NCBI GenBank assembly: GCA_903813345.2
Contig: CAIIXF020000001.1
Coordinates: forward strand, 35,993,366-36,057,365
Reading direction: 5' to 3'
Length of the DNA: 64,000 nucleotides
Source: Owenia fusiformis
Lineage: Eukaryota; Annelida; Polychaeta; Sabellida; Oweniidae
Each line of letters begins with the position of its first letter. The first letter of the stretch is position 1. Below, piece by piece: positions 47,186 through 59,753 of this stretch. The translations under genes were made by a program, and so were the position numbers. The notes beneath the pieces were generated by a model. That model saw only the letters and a list, made by a program, of their open reading frames with translations, did not search any database and was not told where the DNA came from.

Positions 47186-48479
47186 CGAACTTGAGAAAAG
47201 ATCCCGTAGAAAACACTGATGTGTGGTTTAAATGTCAAAACCAAATGTCCACAGCAACACAATTAATTTAAGAGTAGATAAAATCTATATTGAATTTGAA
47301 ACTTACCATCTGCAGAGAAGGTAATTATACTGGCCAGTGTATTATAATACAGTTTCATAGGGAAGTTGTCAAGGCTGTAAATCATTTTCAGTGTCCGTTT
47401 TTCAAAAAGGAACATCACACTTCTAGATACCAGTAGGGGAGAATGATTAAGTAATGTCTTATATAGGAGACACATGGGATATATGTTGATGGCAGTTGGA
47501 GGAACAGAGACATAATTCTTTAATAATCCCTGGGTTACTTGACAACAGTTTCCTGTAAAAACCTAAATGATGCATTGATATGATCTTAGTTGCATGATAC
47601 ACAAATCTATTGTGCCTCCCGGATGTGCCTCTTGATGTGTCACAAACATTATATCAGATAAAGAATGAATCTGGTTCTGGTTTTTCAGAATTACAAAATA
47701 AAAGCATATCCTCCAAATTTTTAGTAAATATACAAAACACACAATGATTACATTAATTATTTTTATAAACTGGGACTGGTCTCCATTTCTTTGCACTCCA
47801 TTTCATTTTGTATTCTTTTTAGCTCAAGAGCAACTCCCAGAGTATATCTGTAAATGATATTTATAGTTTTCTGTGTTGATACAAATTTGGAATTTGATCT
47901 GAACTCTACTTATTTGATGCCATGTTCTATAGTGATAGTTAACCCAGCATTTTAGACTATATAGACCTAGGAAAGGCATAACATATAATACCACTTTACT
48001 TGGAATTTTATAGGATTATGTTTTTTATGTAGCCCATGTCATTGTATATTTTAGGAACAACAAATAGGAAATACTAGAAATCAAACCAAAATCACCTAAC
48101 ATTAAGTACTGTTTCTCGTTCTAGTTCAGATATACTGTATTTTAAGACTAAGAACTATATTGTTTGTGGCTCCATACAAATTTTTATAAGATCCTATCAA
48201 GTTTCACTTATTTTGCATGTCCTTCATTCCTTTGCAAGATTTAATCTTGTTCTTACAATATTTGCAGGTCTATAGGGGCTGACCGAGATTCTTTGGGCTT
48301 ATAGAACATTTCCAATGCCATATCAAAACACAATGCAGTCAATATTAACGATTCTTATGGGAAATCAGGGGCTTATAATACTTTGCTCTATAATAGTTTG
48401 AGGCCAATGTAAAAGATGCAGACCACCTGTTTAGACCTAGTTTTAGAATCGAAGAGTTCATCTATGTATCTTTCACAGT

Positions 48480-48945
48480 TACCGTATTTGCCGTAATTGG
48501 CGCCCATGTTCCTATTAGCGCCCCCCCCCCAGACTTTTGGAGGCCCGAGGGTGAGTCCCTGGTTGAAGAATCAACAATCATTGTGGTCAAACGTAAGAAA
48601 TCAAGTGGGCGATAATAGGGTCCCGACATGTAATTCCAAAACGAGGCTGAGAAAAAAATTTGAATTCGATTCAGCAGGTATAAGTCCGTTTTCCTATAGA
48701 TTTATAGTACATATTTTATATTCCATTAGTGTAGCAAAAAGAGTGGGATAGGTATGAACCCCACGGTCCATGCAAACGTGGCGAATTTCACGAACCAAAA
48801 TTTTCTTCCAATTTTTTTCTAAACTGAAAGTGAAACTCCGGCATCTTTTCTCAGGCGGGACTCATATGGGCGCTAATAAGGACAACTTTTTGAACTGTTT
48901 TGACTTACTTTAAGCGCCCGGGCGCCTACTACGGCAAATACGGTA
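48480..48945. mobile_element. MITE with TACCGTATTTGCCGTA ends
   Basis: The left end TTACCGTATTTGCCGTA and right end TACGGCAAATACGGTA are reverse complements over 16 bp. Just inside, GGCGCCCATGTT...AGCGCCCC at left matches GCGCCCGGGCGCC at right. About 465 bp with no gene. Confidence 0.75.
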
Positions 48946-48993
48946 TATGAATCTAAGAATCAAAACCCAGCTGGTCAAAATAACATTATTGCA

Positions 48994-49332
48994 TACCCTG
49001 CGCGCAGAGTTTAGTTATAAACTACCATCTGCCCAGTATAGACTAAATTACAGTTTGGTACCCCCACCCCCATGACAGCTTGGGGTCATAAATAATTTTA
49101 AACCTTTGAGACTGACCTGTTCACAACCAACCAGTAAGCTGGATGGACACACACTAAATATGTTATCATTAACTATACGATTACATCTGAGAAAATTAAT
49201 ATATACAGAAAGTTGCCTATATTTTGATGATGACCTCTGATTGGCTCAGTGAGTTCAGAGATTTATTGTAAACTAAAAGAGTGAAGACGAAGCTCACTTT
49301 TAAGAAGCATAGTCGAATGAATGCAAAGGGTA
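48994..49332. mobile_element. MITE family B, copy 2
   Basis: Same orientation and ends as 46808-47185 (TACCCTGCGCGCAGAGTTTA ... AATGCAAAGGGTA), with a more diverged interior. Confidence 0.75.
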
Positions 49333-49542
49333 ATTATTACAAGCAGTTGCACTGAAAGTATCAAAAGTAACCTGGCAAGAACCAGTCTGCCTTGGATGAT
49401 CGAGCATGTCACGGTACTGAACTGTTCTAAACAACTGATATTTTCAGTTCTAGAGTTGTTGAATCTTGTGAGATCCACAGCCTATACCATCCCTTTACTG
49501 TGGAATACTCCCTCTTTAGCAAGGTGCCTTAGCTTAAGCAAT

Positions 49543-49930
49543 AGCCTTGATGCGAGTAGAAACAATCTTGATTTATATCATTAAATATTCAAAATTCAGT
49601 CAAAAGTGATATCATATTTGAAATGTACATGTAAAATTACATCAAGAAATGTGGTTACAAAAATTGTTTATCAACTTTGAAAATCTAATTATCTTTGAAA
49701 ATGTGACTTCTAGGTCTTGGAGATTCTTAAATAGACCCCATGTTGTACAATCACAAAAAGGGAAATAATCTTATATTGGACAGGTAATAAAATCTTTTGC
49801 TGGACATTTTCATTTTTCAGTACTGGTGAATATTCAAGTTAAAGGGAACTTTCTAATATACCTGCCATATTATATGACCCGAACTAGCCACCTGGTGGTA
49901 AAACTGTTAACCCTACACTGGCATCTGGGT
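49543..49930. mobile_element. MITE family A, copy 2 (inverted)
   Basis: Reverse-complement relative of 10896-11319: GATGCGAGTAG at the left end, AGCCACCTGGTGG and GGCATCTGGGTTA towards the right end, and ACATGTAAAATTACAT inside. Confidence 0.7.
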
Positions 49931-52900
49931 TATTGATAAAGAGGGGCTCTGATAAAACACAACTGTAGAAACGATTCTCAAACTCTCACTGAATTATTTC
50001 ATAAGTGCAGTTTATGTACCTTTAACTATATAAAAGATTAGCTTAAATGATGTAATATTAGACTTTCCAGGATTTGTGTATTGTAGAAATTAGATGTTAT
50101 ATCAGAAAACATGGATATGTAAGGCAACATGGTCTATGAAACCTAATAGAACATGTTTTGAAATGCAAGCAGATTAAGTACTTGGATCTAATAACAAAAC
50201 AGGGAATCACATAACAATATGTGCTCTTTAAACCATAATAAAAACATACTAGGAACTAATGCTAATGAACATGAATGTCACACAATGGCATTAAATATAA
50301 CTTGGTAACAAACCCTACAGAAGATGCATTTGAGAGTACTGTATATTCTATTGTTCAGTCACCTCATCACATACCACATGTGCTGACATATTGGTCTCCA
50401 ACTTGGATGGTGTTCGGCATTCAGTGGTTGGTGTTCGATGGTGACATTTTGCATGTTAATGCCTTGTCTAATCAAGTCAATTGCTTCTCCAAATGATATA
50501 GATTGCTTCCGACCCAGATATTTGCGACTGATGAACACAATTCATGCATAATGCTCCATCCCATTTACAAGTGTTTAGTCAGTTCTTTGCTTTGATTCAT
50601 AATACCAATAAATCTATTTCAGCATTGTTTTAGCAAGCTTAGTGTCGTTCCAGGGGTGTCAGAAGGATTTGCCAAGGGAGGGGGCAACTATTGGATATGG
50701 ATGGGTTGTGCGTGAAGTCCTCTCTGGTGCATTCTGAACATATCTCAGCATAACATTCCCAATAATAAAAACAAGAAAATTGTGTTTTTAGAAAACTAGC
50801 TTGACTTTGACTAAAAAACTTTGAATTTTACTAAGATATTCATTTTGCACTATGGTATAAAATTAAGAGAAATGAGATCTTTTATGCCTGATGTAGACTA
50901 GATAATGACATACAGTGCAGTATCATTTCTGTCATCATTACACTTTGACTCAAGAGCTTTCAATTCAAGGCTCAGTTGCAAATCTAAACTTATTTTGAAT
51001 TTAGCTGCTATTATCGTGGATTTGTCATACAAAATCACTCTTTTGACTTCGATATGAGCCATGGTTGTTCCTTCGCCCGATGATTTTGGCTTCTTATTAA
51101 GCCATTTCGTTAGAATGTTCATTTTAATACAGTTATAACAATCTTTGTTCTAATTTCTCATTTTCAAAACTCGAAATGTCGCGTTTTTACCTATTATCGC
51201 TCAGCACTGGACGAACATATTGTCAACATTGAAATCTCGGGAATTTCCTTGGAGTTTTGCGACTATATAATTTCACGAATTAGAATTGTAGGAATTTCGT
51301 GAATTTTCCAAAATTTGCGAAAAGCGTGAAATATAGTAGCGCGCAAAAATTACCGGGAGTACAGTATTGGATCTATTTCAGCCAAAAAAATCTGAGTTAG
51401 ATTGGATTTGATTTTTGTTTTCATGAAATAAATAGGTCAATCTATATGGGTGTCTATCTAGTGTGAATCAATAGCACTATTAATGACAGAATGAATATCA
51501 GAAGATTGGGACTCTCCTTATCTCTCGTATTTAGGGGTTGGGTCAGTAATTCAACATTTGTCTAATATTGAATTCTTAAATACCAAGACCATTGGCCTTT
51601 AAACGAAACCTTTGATGTTAAATTGCAGGGATGCAGGGCCATATCTGAAAACTTTCAAGGAGAGGGCCCAAATTTTGAAGATGAAAATAAGGCCCAAAAA
51701 GGTCCAGTAATACCCAAAAAGGCTTGCTAATTTTTCTAAGCCCATCTCCCTGCTGGAGGGGGGGGGGGCTGCCTATAATGAATATAAACCTGTCACAATA
51801 ATAAATCAGCTGAGTGCTATGACAAATCAAAATAAGATTTCACCCCCTCCCCAAATATACTTATAGCATAAGTTGATATTTCATAGCCAGTCCCTAAGAA
51901 AGTTGCTATTATGTTCTTTATAATGAGCTGATTCTTTCTCAAGATCAAAGCATGTAATTGTGTTTCCCAAATAAATATGATTATCATTAGAAAAAGTCTT
52001 CGAAACAAACTGAATTAATCAACAATGAAGTAAAATTTTTGCAAAAACAAAAACAAATCTTCAAGATTTTTTTCATGAGAAAGTTAACAAATAAGGTATC
52101 AGTAAAATATGTCTTGCCTTTTATGAGATGACTGAAAGAAGTGATATGTCACCAGTAGTGTGCAAAAGTCAAAACTTTATGCTATAAATTGAGCAGTCGG
52201 GTAATATAACCAGTATTATACTTGTTAGTGACATTATCATCATAACATTTTTGCTGTTGCTGTTCTATTTTGGAAGTTCTGTGGGGGGGGGGTTAAGACA
52301 GAATAATGAAATCTACAATACAAAGACTTCTATAGTGATTAATATTAATATCATCATCAAACTTATTTTCAAAGGCCATCTAGGGTGAATTCCAAGTAGT
52401 GTGTGTCATTTTCTACAGTAGCATGTTTTTAGTATGTTGTCGATCTCAAATTAAGACAATTCATATGTCAAAGCATGACTAATATTTGAAGTTTGCATTA
52501 GTTGCTCGTCTGACAACATCTAGAGATGGGAGTAATCTGTGCTGACATTTGGGTCCATTGCAAAGAATTGCATTAGCAATACATACTGGGTGATTGATTC
52601 TACTTGACTTTACCAAGATTGCTGTTATTTTTAGAAATTGTTTTAATTTATTTTGCCTGTTGAAAGAAATTCTATTGAAGCACCTAGTTACTATATTAAA
52701 TCATTCAGGTTTCTCTTTATTTGAACTTGTTACCATGGTAAATCAGATTATTATTCAATAGAGTGAATCACATGATATGCTGACTTTATTATTGACATTG
52801 GTTTAGGAGATTACATGGAATGATGTTATTTTAGTGATGTATTGATCAGAGGAAACTAGACTCTAAATAATGTTGACAGATTTGGACAACTAAAAATGCC

Positions 52901-53605
52901 ATTGGAAATCAATACACAAATAACCTCACAACATGAGAAAACATTATTTAGATGTTGACAACAACACTGTTCCTCAACTAGTTACTTTGATGGAACGTCA
53001 ATGTAACAAAATGAATAAACTTCCTGGATACAAGTTTGTTTTTTTGACACAAAGCGAGAAAATATAAAAAAGCTTTTCAAAATCTTTTCAATTTAAAGTT
53101 TGGTTAGTAAATGAAGTTGCAATACATTTATTTAGTTCCTCACTTTTGTTACATGGACAAAAATCTATTATATTACGTGGACTTCCATCAATTTAACAAA
53201 AGCGATGGTCTAGTTATATGAATTACGTCTTTATTTAACCATTCTTTCCATAGGCATTTTTCAAAGCTAGACTATTATCGTCTAACCTTGTGCCAAATTA
53301 TAATCTGCAACTCGATGAATAAGTAGGTTTAATTGAGAAAACGAAAAACTTGTATCAAGGAAGTTCATCCATTTTGTTCTATGTGGAACACTGAACTAGT
53401 TTTCCTAAATTGTGTCTGATCAACAACTCATCTGCCAGTAGGACCATGTCGGAAAGATAGACAACATTTCAAGAATATGCACTTGCATTAAATTGGAATG
53501 CCACAAATGTTCATAGAATTTGTCTTGTTGAGGAATTCAAATAACTTTCAAGATTGAACCTCAGATCTGAGTCTGATGGAGTAGTTATGTAAGCTATTAA
53601 TACTT

Positions 53606-53720
53606 AGGAAAATGGCAACCATTTTTAGTAAAAATGTAATTTTTGGTAACTCAAATACCAGTGAACGAATTTGGTTTAAATTTTAGAAGCTGATATACTC
53701 TGTTCATGAAGGAATTTACA
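53606..53720. repeat. Decayed relative of the GTCC/GGCCATTTT repeat
   Basis: AAATGGCAACCATTTTTAG and GGTAACTCAAATACCAGTGA match the element family inserted at 38297-39600. Confidence 0.45.
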
Positions 53721-53825
53721 AGTTGGCCAATAATTATCAAAATGTGTTTTGTATGGTGTGATTTGCTACTCTGTCGAGTTGCTGTTTTTCTAGTTTTATA
53801 GCTTGACTTTGTTTTTTTTATATAT

Positions 53826-54890
53826 GGTCATGATGTTGCAATAAAGTTTTACAAGGTCAAGATATCTTAACAGGTCATATAAGGTCATGATATTTACAAT
53901 GAGGTTATACAAGGTCAAATGACTTTACAGGTCAATAAGGTCATGATGTTCCAATAAAGTAATACAAGGTCAAGATGACTTAACAGGTCATATAAAGTCA
54001 TGAAGTATCCTATAAAGTTATATAAGGTCAAGATGACTTAACAGGTCCTATAAAGTCATGATGTATCCTGTTAAGCTATATAAGGCCAAGATGACTTAAT
54101 AGGCCAATAAGGTCATGATGTTCCAATAAAGTAATACAAGGTCAAGATGACCTAACAGGTCATATAAGGTCATAATGTTCCAATAAGGTTAAATTCAGTG
54201 ATCTCCACAGGATCTTTTTCAAGTGGGTGCAAAATTCTCATATTCACAATTAAGACCAATATTGGTCAAAATATGCCCATTTTTCATGATTTTTTCATTT
54301 TCAAGTGGGTGCAAATGGATTTTCAGGTGGGTGCAAGCCTATTTTCAAAATCTCAGGTGGGTGCTACGTCCACTTGCTTTAATGCTGGGGAGACCACTGA
54401 AATTATAAGGTCAAGATGACTTAACAGGTCATATAAAGTCATGATGTATCCTCTTAAGTTGTATAAGGTCAAGATGGCTAACAAGTCATATAAGGTCATG
54501 ATGTATCCTCTTAAGTTGTATAAGGTCAAGATGGCTAACAAGTCATATAAGGTCATGATGTTTCAATAAGGTTATACAAGGTCAAGGTGACCTAACAGGT
54601 CATATAAAGTCGTGATGTATCCTATAAAGTTATATAAGGTCAAGATGACTAAGCAGGTCATATAAAATCATGATGTGTCCTATAAAGTTATATAAGGTCA
54701 AGATGGCTAACAGGTCATATAAGGTCATGATGTTTCAATAAGGTTATACAAGGTCAAGGTGACTTAACAGGTCATATAAAGTCGTGATGTATCCTATAAA
54801 GTTATATAAGGTCAAGATGACTAAGCAGGTCATATAAAATCATGATGTTTCAATAAGGTTTTCAAGGTCAAGATGACAGGTCATACAAGA
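53826..54890. repeat. 58-bp minisatellite
   Basis: About 14-15 units of 58 bp built from AAGGTCAAGATGACTTAACA, GGTCATATAAAGTCATGATG and TATCCTATAAAGTTATAT. Spacing of 58 bp was checked between 53971, 54029 and 54087. A MITE at 54194-54401 interrupts it. Confidence 0.9.
54194..54401. mobile_element. MITE family C, inserted in the minisatellite
   Basis: Ends TTCAGTGATCTCCACAGGAT (left) and, as reverse complement of the right end, TTCAGTGGTCTCCCCAGCAT. The interior has several AGGTGGGTGC / AAGTGGGTGC repeats. About 208 bp, non-coding. Confidence 0.8.
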
Positions 54891-55750
54891 TGGTTAAATT
54901 GCATGGCAGCCATTTCAATTTTTTTATCAGTCTCGTCATCAAAATTCCAGGAAAAGCATTTCATATTTAAATAAAATGTTTTACAGATGTAAAAGCAAAC
55001 TGGTACCACAATCTGATTAGGTTTTGGGGATTCTGGGTAAATTACTTTGAGACTATTTTTGCTCTTCCGTGTGCGTTATTTATCTTGTCTTACATAACAA
55101 ATGAGAACAATGGTATAAGATGTCATTGTGAAGAACAATGTGTCAGGATCGACTGAAAGGTAATTAGTAACATCTAATGTGTCTAGGGAAAAGAGGGTTT
55201 TATATTCAAGCACCAAGAAGCCTTACCATCATTGCTTATTAGTACAAGACTAAAATCATTTAGCTTTGTATTGATTATGTATATGTTTCTCTCGATGATA
55301 TGTCTGCAAACTCCTCAAAATATCTGGCACAGAAAATAACTTTTATGAATTGAATTCTTTTAAGGAATAGAAAAATTCACATCGATTTCAAGTTAATCAT
55401 TTCTGAACAATTATGTTTAGAAGATCACAGAAATTACTTCATTGTTAATGATATTTTGGAAAGAAAGTGAGAGAATTTGTAGGGGATTATTATGGCATAG
55501 ATTCAGATGCAATCAGAGAGTAATAAATCTGGGAAAGGGCAGGGTGTCACCCCTGATCTCATGCCACAGTGGATAATGTAGAATCAGATGAAATGTTTTC
55601 CAATGTGAGTACTACAGGATATCATTTGTTCCTGATTGCATGGTGAAATCACCTGCTGCTTACATGCACTATATTCCACTTTTTCAGACCATTCTCTCAT
55701 TCTTAGAAAATAGACCATCTAAAAGCAATCATTAGCAGACTTGAGCCTAT

Positions 55751-55935
55751 GCAGTGATCTCCCCAGGATATTTTCTAAACTGGGTGCTAAATCCTCATTC
55801 TGTCTGTTTTTGGTGTAAATATATATCAATATTTCACACGTTTAGCAGAGTGCAGAGATTTTCAAATGAGGTGATGTAATTTTCAGCTTTTAACTGGGCA
55901 CTGTACCCACAAATGTACCCAGTTGCTCTAATGCT
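55751..55935. mobile_element. MITE family C, diverged copy
   Basis: CAGTGATCTCCCCAGGATAT at the left, ACTGGGTGCTAAAT inside, and TTGCTCTAATGCTGAATTGA at the right follow the order of the 54194 element. Confidence 0.65.
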
Positions 55936-58152
55936 GAATTGAATGTCAGAATGTCTCACCATTCAAAGTTCTTACTCAAAATTAGAGACTATTACGCTTC
56001 AAAGACATGAGTCTACTCTCATGAGTATCATAAGTTGTGACTTGATCATGATATAAGGCAGAATATCCTTAAATCTCAATGGATACATCATGATATACCA
56101 TGTCATCTCATTTCTTCTCAGCCCTGAGATGTTTCAAGTGAAACAGAAAGATGCTATGAGTATCAGAATGCAATGGATACATAAAATCTTAGATGACATA
56201 TAACTACATATTAGCAATGAATTGTTATATAACTGATAACACAGTATTTTTGTTAATACAGTATTCTATTGAACTGGACGCTGGACCTTATTGCAACTAT
56301 TTTTCACACTTTCAAGCTTAGTCAGGCAAATATAGGCCAGTGAAGTAGAAATAGTCCACAGGAGAACATCATTTATACGATTCACATACATGATCTTCAA
56401 AACGCGAACTTAATCTCCTCATCTTCTTGAGGGATTGGAGGAACAACCTGCACGACATTAGCTTTTTATATCATGATGATAAGGCCTAATTAGCTAATGA
56501 AAAAATTCAATCATATAAAAGAATTTCTCTTATTAAAAATTTTATAAATGTAAGCAAACACAAGTAGAGTTCATAAAATCCCAGAGAGGGAAGTATGCAA
56601 AGTGTATACAGTAATCATGGTATTAACAGAAACATTAAATCTGCAGTTATTGTTAACCGTCCTGCTCCCGATATGATAGTCACAAAGCTGATTGGGTACT
56701 GGGTAGCAGGAACTTGATGCAAGCCTAAGGAATATTTCAAGATGAAACTCTTGTAGTCTTGCTTCATAGGCCCCCACCATACCCTTATCTACTTCAGGGT
56801 CTTGAAGCAAGACTAAAACTCTTGCAGAGGAGCAAGACTTTTTGAAAGCTAATGACGAAGAATTGAGTAAAGACGCATCAGGGTCTTCCTTCTATTAAAT
56901 CATGTAATTGGTATGTGACTCTTACTGCATCTCGACAGGTTATTAGTTAACCCTTTCACAACGATAGGCTCCATATGGAGCCCTATTATGTAATACCTTT
57001 CAGGAGGATAGGCTCCTTTTGGCACCATTATTTTTATTTACATACATCAATGAAATGACAATATCTCCAGTTCTATTCAGTATTTTTATACCAAATTTTG
57101 ACAAGTTGTTCTTATGTGATAATCCTTACTTAAAATCATATTTCAGTGATAAAATCCAAGGTATAGGTCCCAGGGCTTAGGTAATTTGCAGTTTTTCCTT
57201 AAAAAACTCTCTTACTTATCCATCACCAGGCCCAACATTTTCCTCTTATATTCACGTCTGGAAAGAATTAAAGGACTTTGCATAAGAAGCTATCTGTTAC
57301 ATGAGAAATAGATTTAATTATATGAGTTGTTTAACATGAACCCATTGGAGACGTTTTTAAGTTAGCATATAATTCAATCAATTCATTATTCCACATATAG
57401 TAGATGGTTTTATGTTCTATCAAAATCCATTGTTAGTATTTCAGATAACACATGGCTTTACTTCATTCTGATTGGTCAGAAAATGGTAATGCATGCTATA
57501 AGTGAATTCTCTCAAAGTGGTTATTAGTTTGCTTACTTGTTAGTTCTCACAAACTAAAATGTAAAGAATGGTAAAAGCCATTCTGATTGATCAGAATCCC
57601 TCATTATCTAAATAACATATAATGCCTTTATTTGGTGGCATGAGTACTGCAAGAGATAGAACAGGCTGTGGATCATAAAATGGTTACAAGCTATTACAAT
57701 ATTATATGTAATCAAAGAAGAGCACAATCTTATCTTTCTATTTCACTGTGCAGTTATATCTAAAGTAGCATCTTAAACAAAGGTATCCATTCTCATTATA
57801 TCATTGACATTCTCTCTAATGGAACTAATATAGGAAATTTCATTATTTATGATAAGCATGTTTTAAGGATCAAAAATGAATATATATAAAAAATAAGTTC
57901 TTAAATATCATTAAAAAAACGATAACAATGTTGAACAGAATAAATTTGCTAACTGATTTGGAGGCAATTGATATCCTCATGCTCAAATGACTACAGGATT
58001 TTTAAAATTGTGAAAAAGTGGTGACATAATGTTATGGTCTCCATTTTTTGTGATGTTTTTTTGTGATGTTCATTGGGGATTGGCGTCTGTAACAAATTCT
58101 TACAACTTCTTATAACTTAACAAATACTGTTTAGACTGACTTCAATTTTTTT

Positions 58153-58432
58153 CTACAAGTTCTCAGAAGTTCAAATCTGATTTTAGATTTTAGATTTGAC
58201 CTTCAATGACCTCATCAAGGTCAAAAAGGTATTTTTTCAACTTGATTCAAATTGACCAATTTTTTTTCAAATAATCTACAAGTTCTCGGAAGTTCAAATC
58301 TGACTTTAGCTTTGAGATTTGACCTTCAGTAACCTTCTCGAGGTCAAAAAAAAGTTCATAAAGGTATATTTTCAAATTGACAAAAAAGAATTTTCAAAAT
58401 CATCTACAAGTTCTCAGGAGCTCAAATCTGAC
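58153..58432. repeat. ~125-bp tandem repeat, about 2.3 units
   Basis: CTACAAGTTCTCAGAAGTTC-type starts occur at 58153, 58275 and 58403 (spacing 122 and 128). Each is followed by AAATCTGA and, in the first two units, by GACCTTCA and AGGTCAAAAA. Confidence 0.8.
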
Positions 58433-59397
58433 TAAAGATTGAACTCATAATATTGTGAGCAACTAGGTGATGGCATTTTGCCATGTTAATGCCTAATGTG
58501 TTTAAATTGTTTTCTACAACTTTTCAAGATTAACAATTTATTTAATTAATTATGTTTTATGTCATATGATTTTCATATAACAAAGGATTAAAACCAAATT
58601 TATTTAAGTTGAAACCAAGGTAAGGTCAGGATGGTTTTTAAACTGTAACCTAATTGTTCAATCAATCTTCAGACCAGTTCTCAAAATAGTGATTTAGTGT
58701 AACTCAAGGCGAGAAGTTCAAATTTAGATTAATATTTATGTGCTGGTGGTATCCCAGTTGTTTCATTAGCAAGGATTGAAATGTGCATGGCATGCAGTTG
58801 TTATTTGCTACCTGAGTAACTACCTGTAATTTCTACCAGTAGTGATTTGTGCCACCTGTCTTGGAATTGTCTCTTGGTATTATCAACTGAGCTCTTATTA
58901 CCTTACGAAATTCTCGGATTATTTCTCTCCTTCACCCTAAAAAACCTATGAAATATTTTTAAAAAAATGTTTAAGTTTCAAACAAAGCTTATGTTTTAGG
59001 TAATAGAACTTCTAATTATTCAAGCTTGTAATAAATAATATACTTGATAGAAGCAAAAAACTATCTGAAGATTAGCCAGGTCAGGTGAGACATCACTTAA
59101 GCAGTTTTCTAAAGGTTATACAGCATACATTTACATGTAAGTTGTAATTATTTCTTATACCTGATGTCAGTCTCCCAGAAACACATATTTAACCTAAATA
59201 ATTATGAAATATAGGATACTAGAAAGTGATCTTGGCCAGGTCATGGTCATCTTTTCTAAAGTACTAACTACAGAATAAGTAAATACACTGTAGAATTCTC
59301 AAAAGTTTTTAATTTTACTCTTAATTTTACGACCCAATTTTTTTAAATAGAATTTTGATTTTGCTAGTTAAGAGAGCTTCATTTACTACTAAGCCTC

Positions 59398-59753
59398 TAC
59401 ATTTTACATCCGTTTGATTTCTTAAAAGAGAGCTTTGTCTTCACTCTTTCAGTTTCCAATAAATGTTCAATCAGTTTTTCCTCAAAATACAGATGACTTT
59501 CTATATATGGTCATTTCCTTTGACATCATCGCGTAGTTACTGAGCATGCATTTCCCGGGATGCATTTAGCACGAGTTGCCTAGACTCGCTTGCTGATTGG
59601 TTGAGAAAAGGTCAGCTTGATAGGTTTGAAATGATTTATGACCTGAGTTTTCACGGGTACGGTTGCGGGGGGGGGGGGGTTGGGTTGCTAGACTGTAATA
59701 TAGTCTGTACTAGGCAGAGGATAGTTTATAACTAGACTCTGCACACAGGGAAC
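59398..59753. mobile_element. MITE family B, copy 3 (inverted)
   Basis: Reads as the reverse complement of the 46808 and 48994 elements: AGAGAGCTTTGTCTTCACTC near the left end and ATAACTAGACTCTGCACACA near the right end. Contains a run of 13 or so G at about 59668. Confidence 0.72.

Noticed and set aside
50898-51122. 74-codon minus-strand frame with a Lys-rich N-terminus
   Set aside because: Looks somewhat protein-like, but I recognise no family and found no convincing flanking exons.
54198-54556. Frames at the minisatellite/MITE junction
   Set aside because: Translations of the family C MITE and the 58-bp repeat, with obvious repeat-driven peptides.
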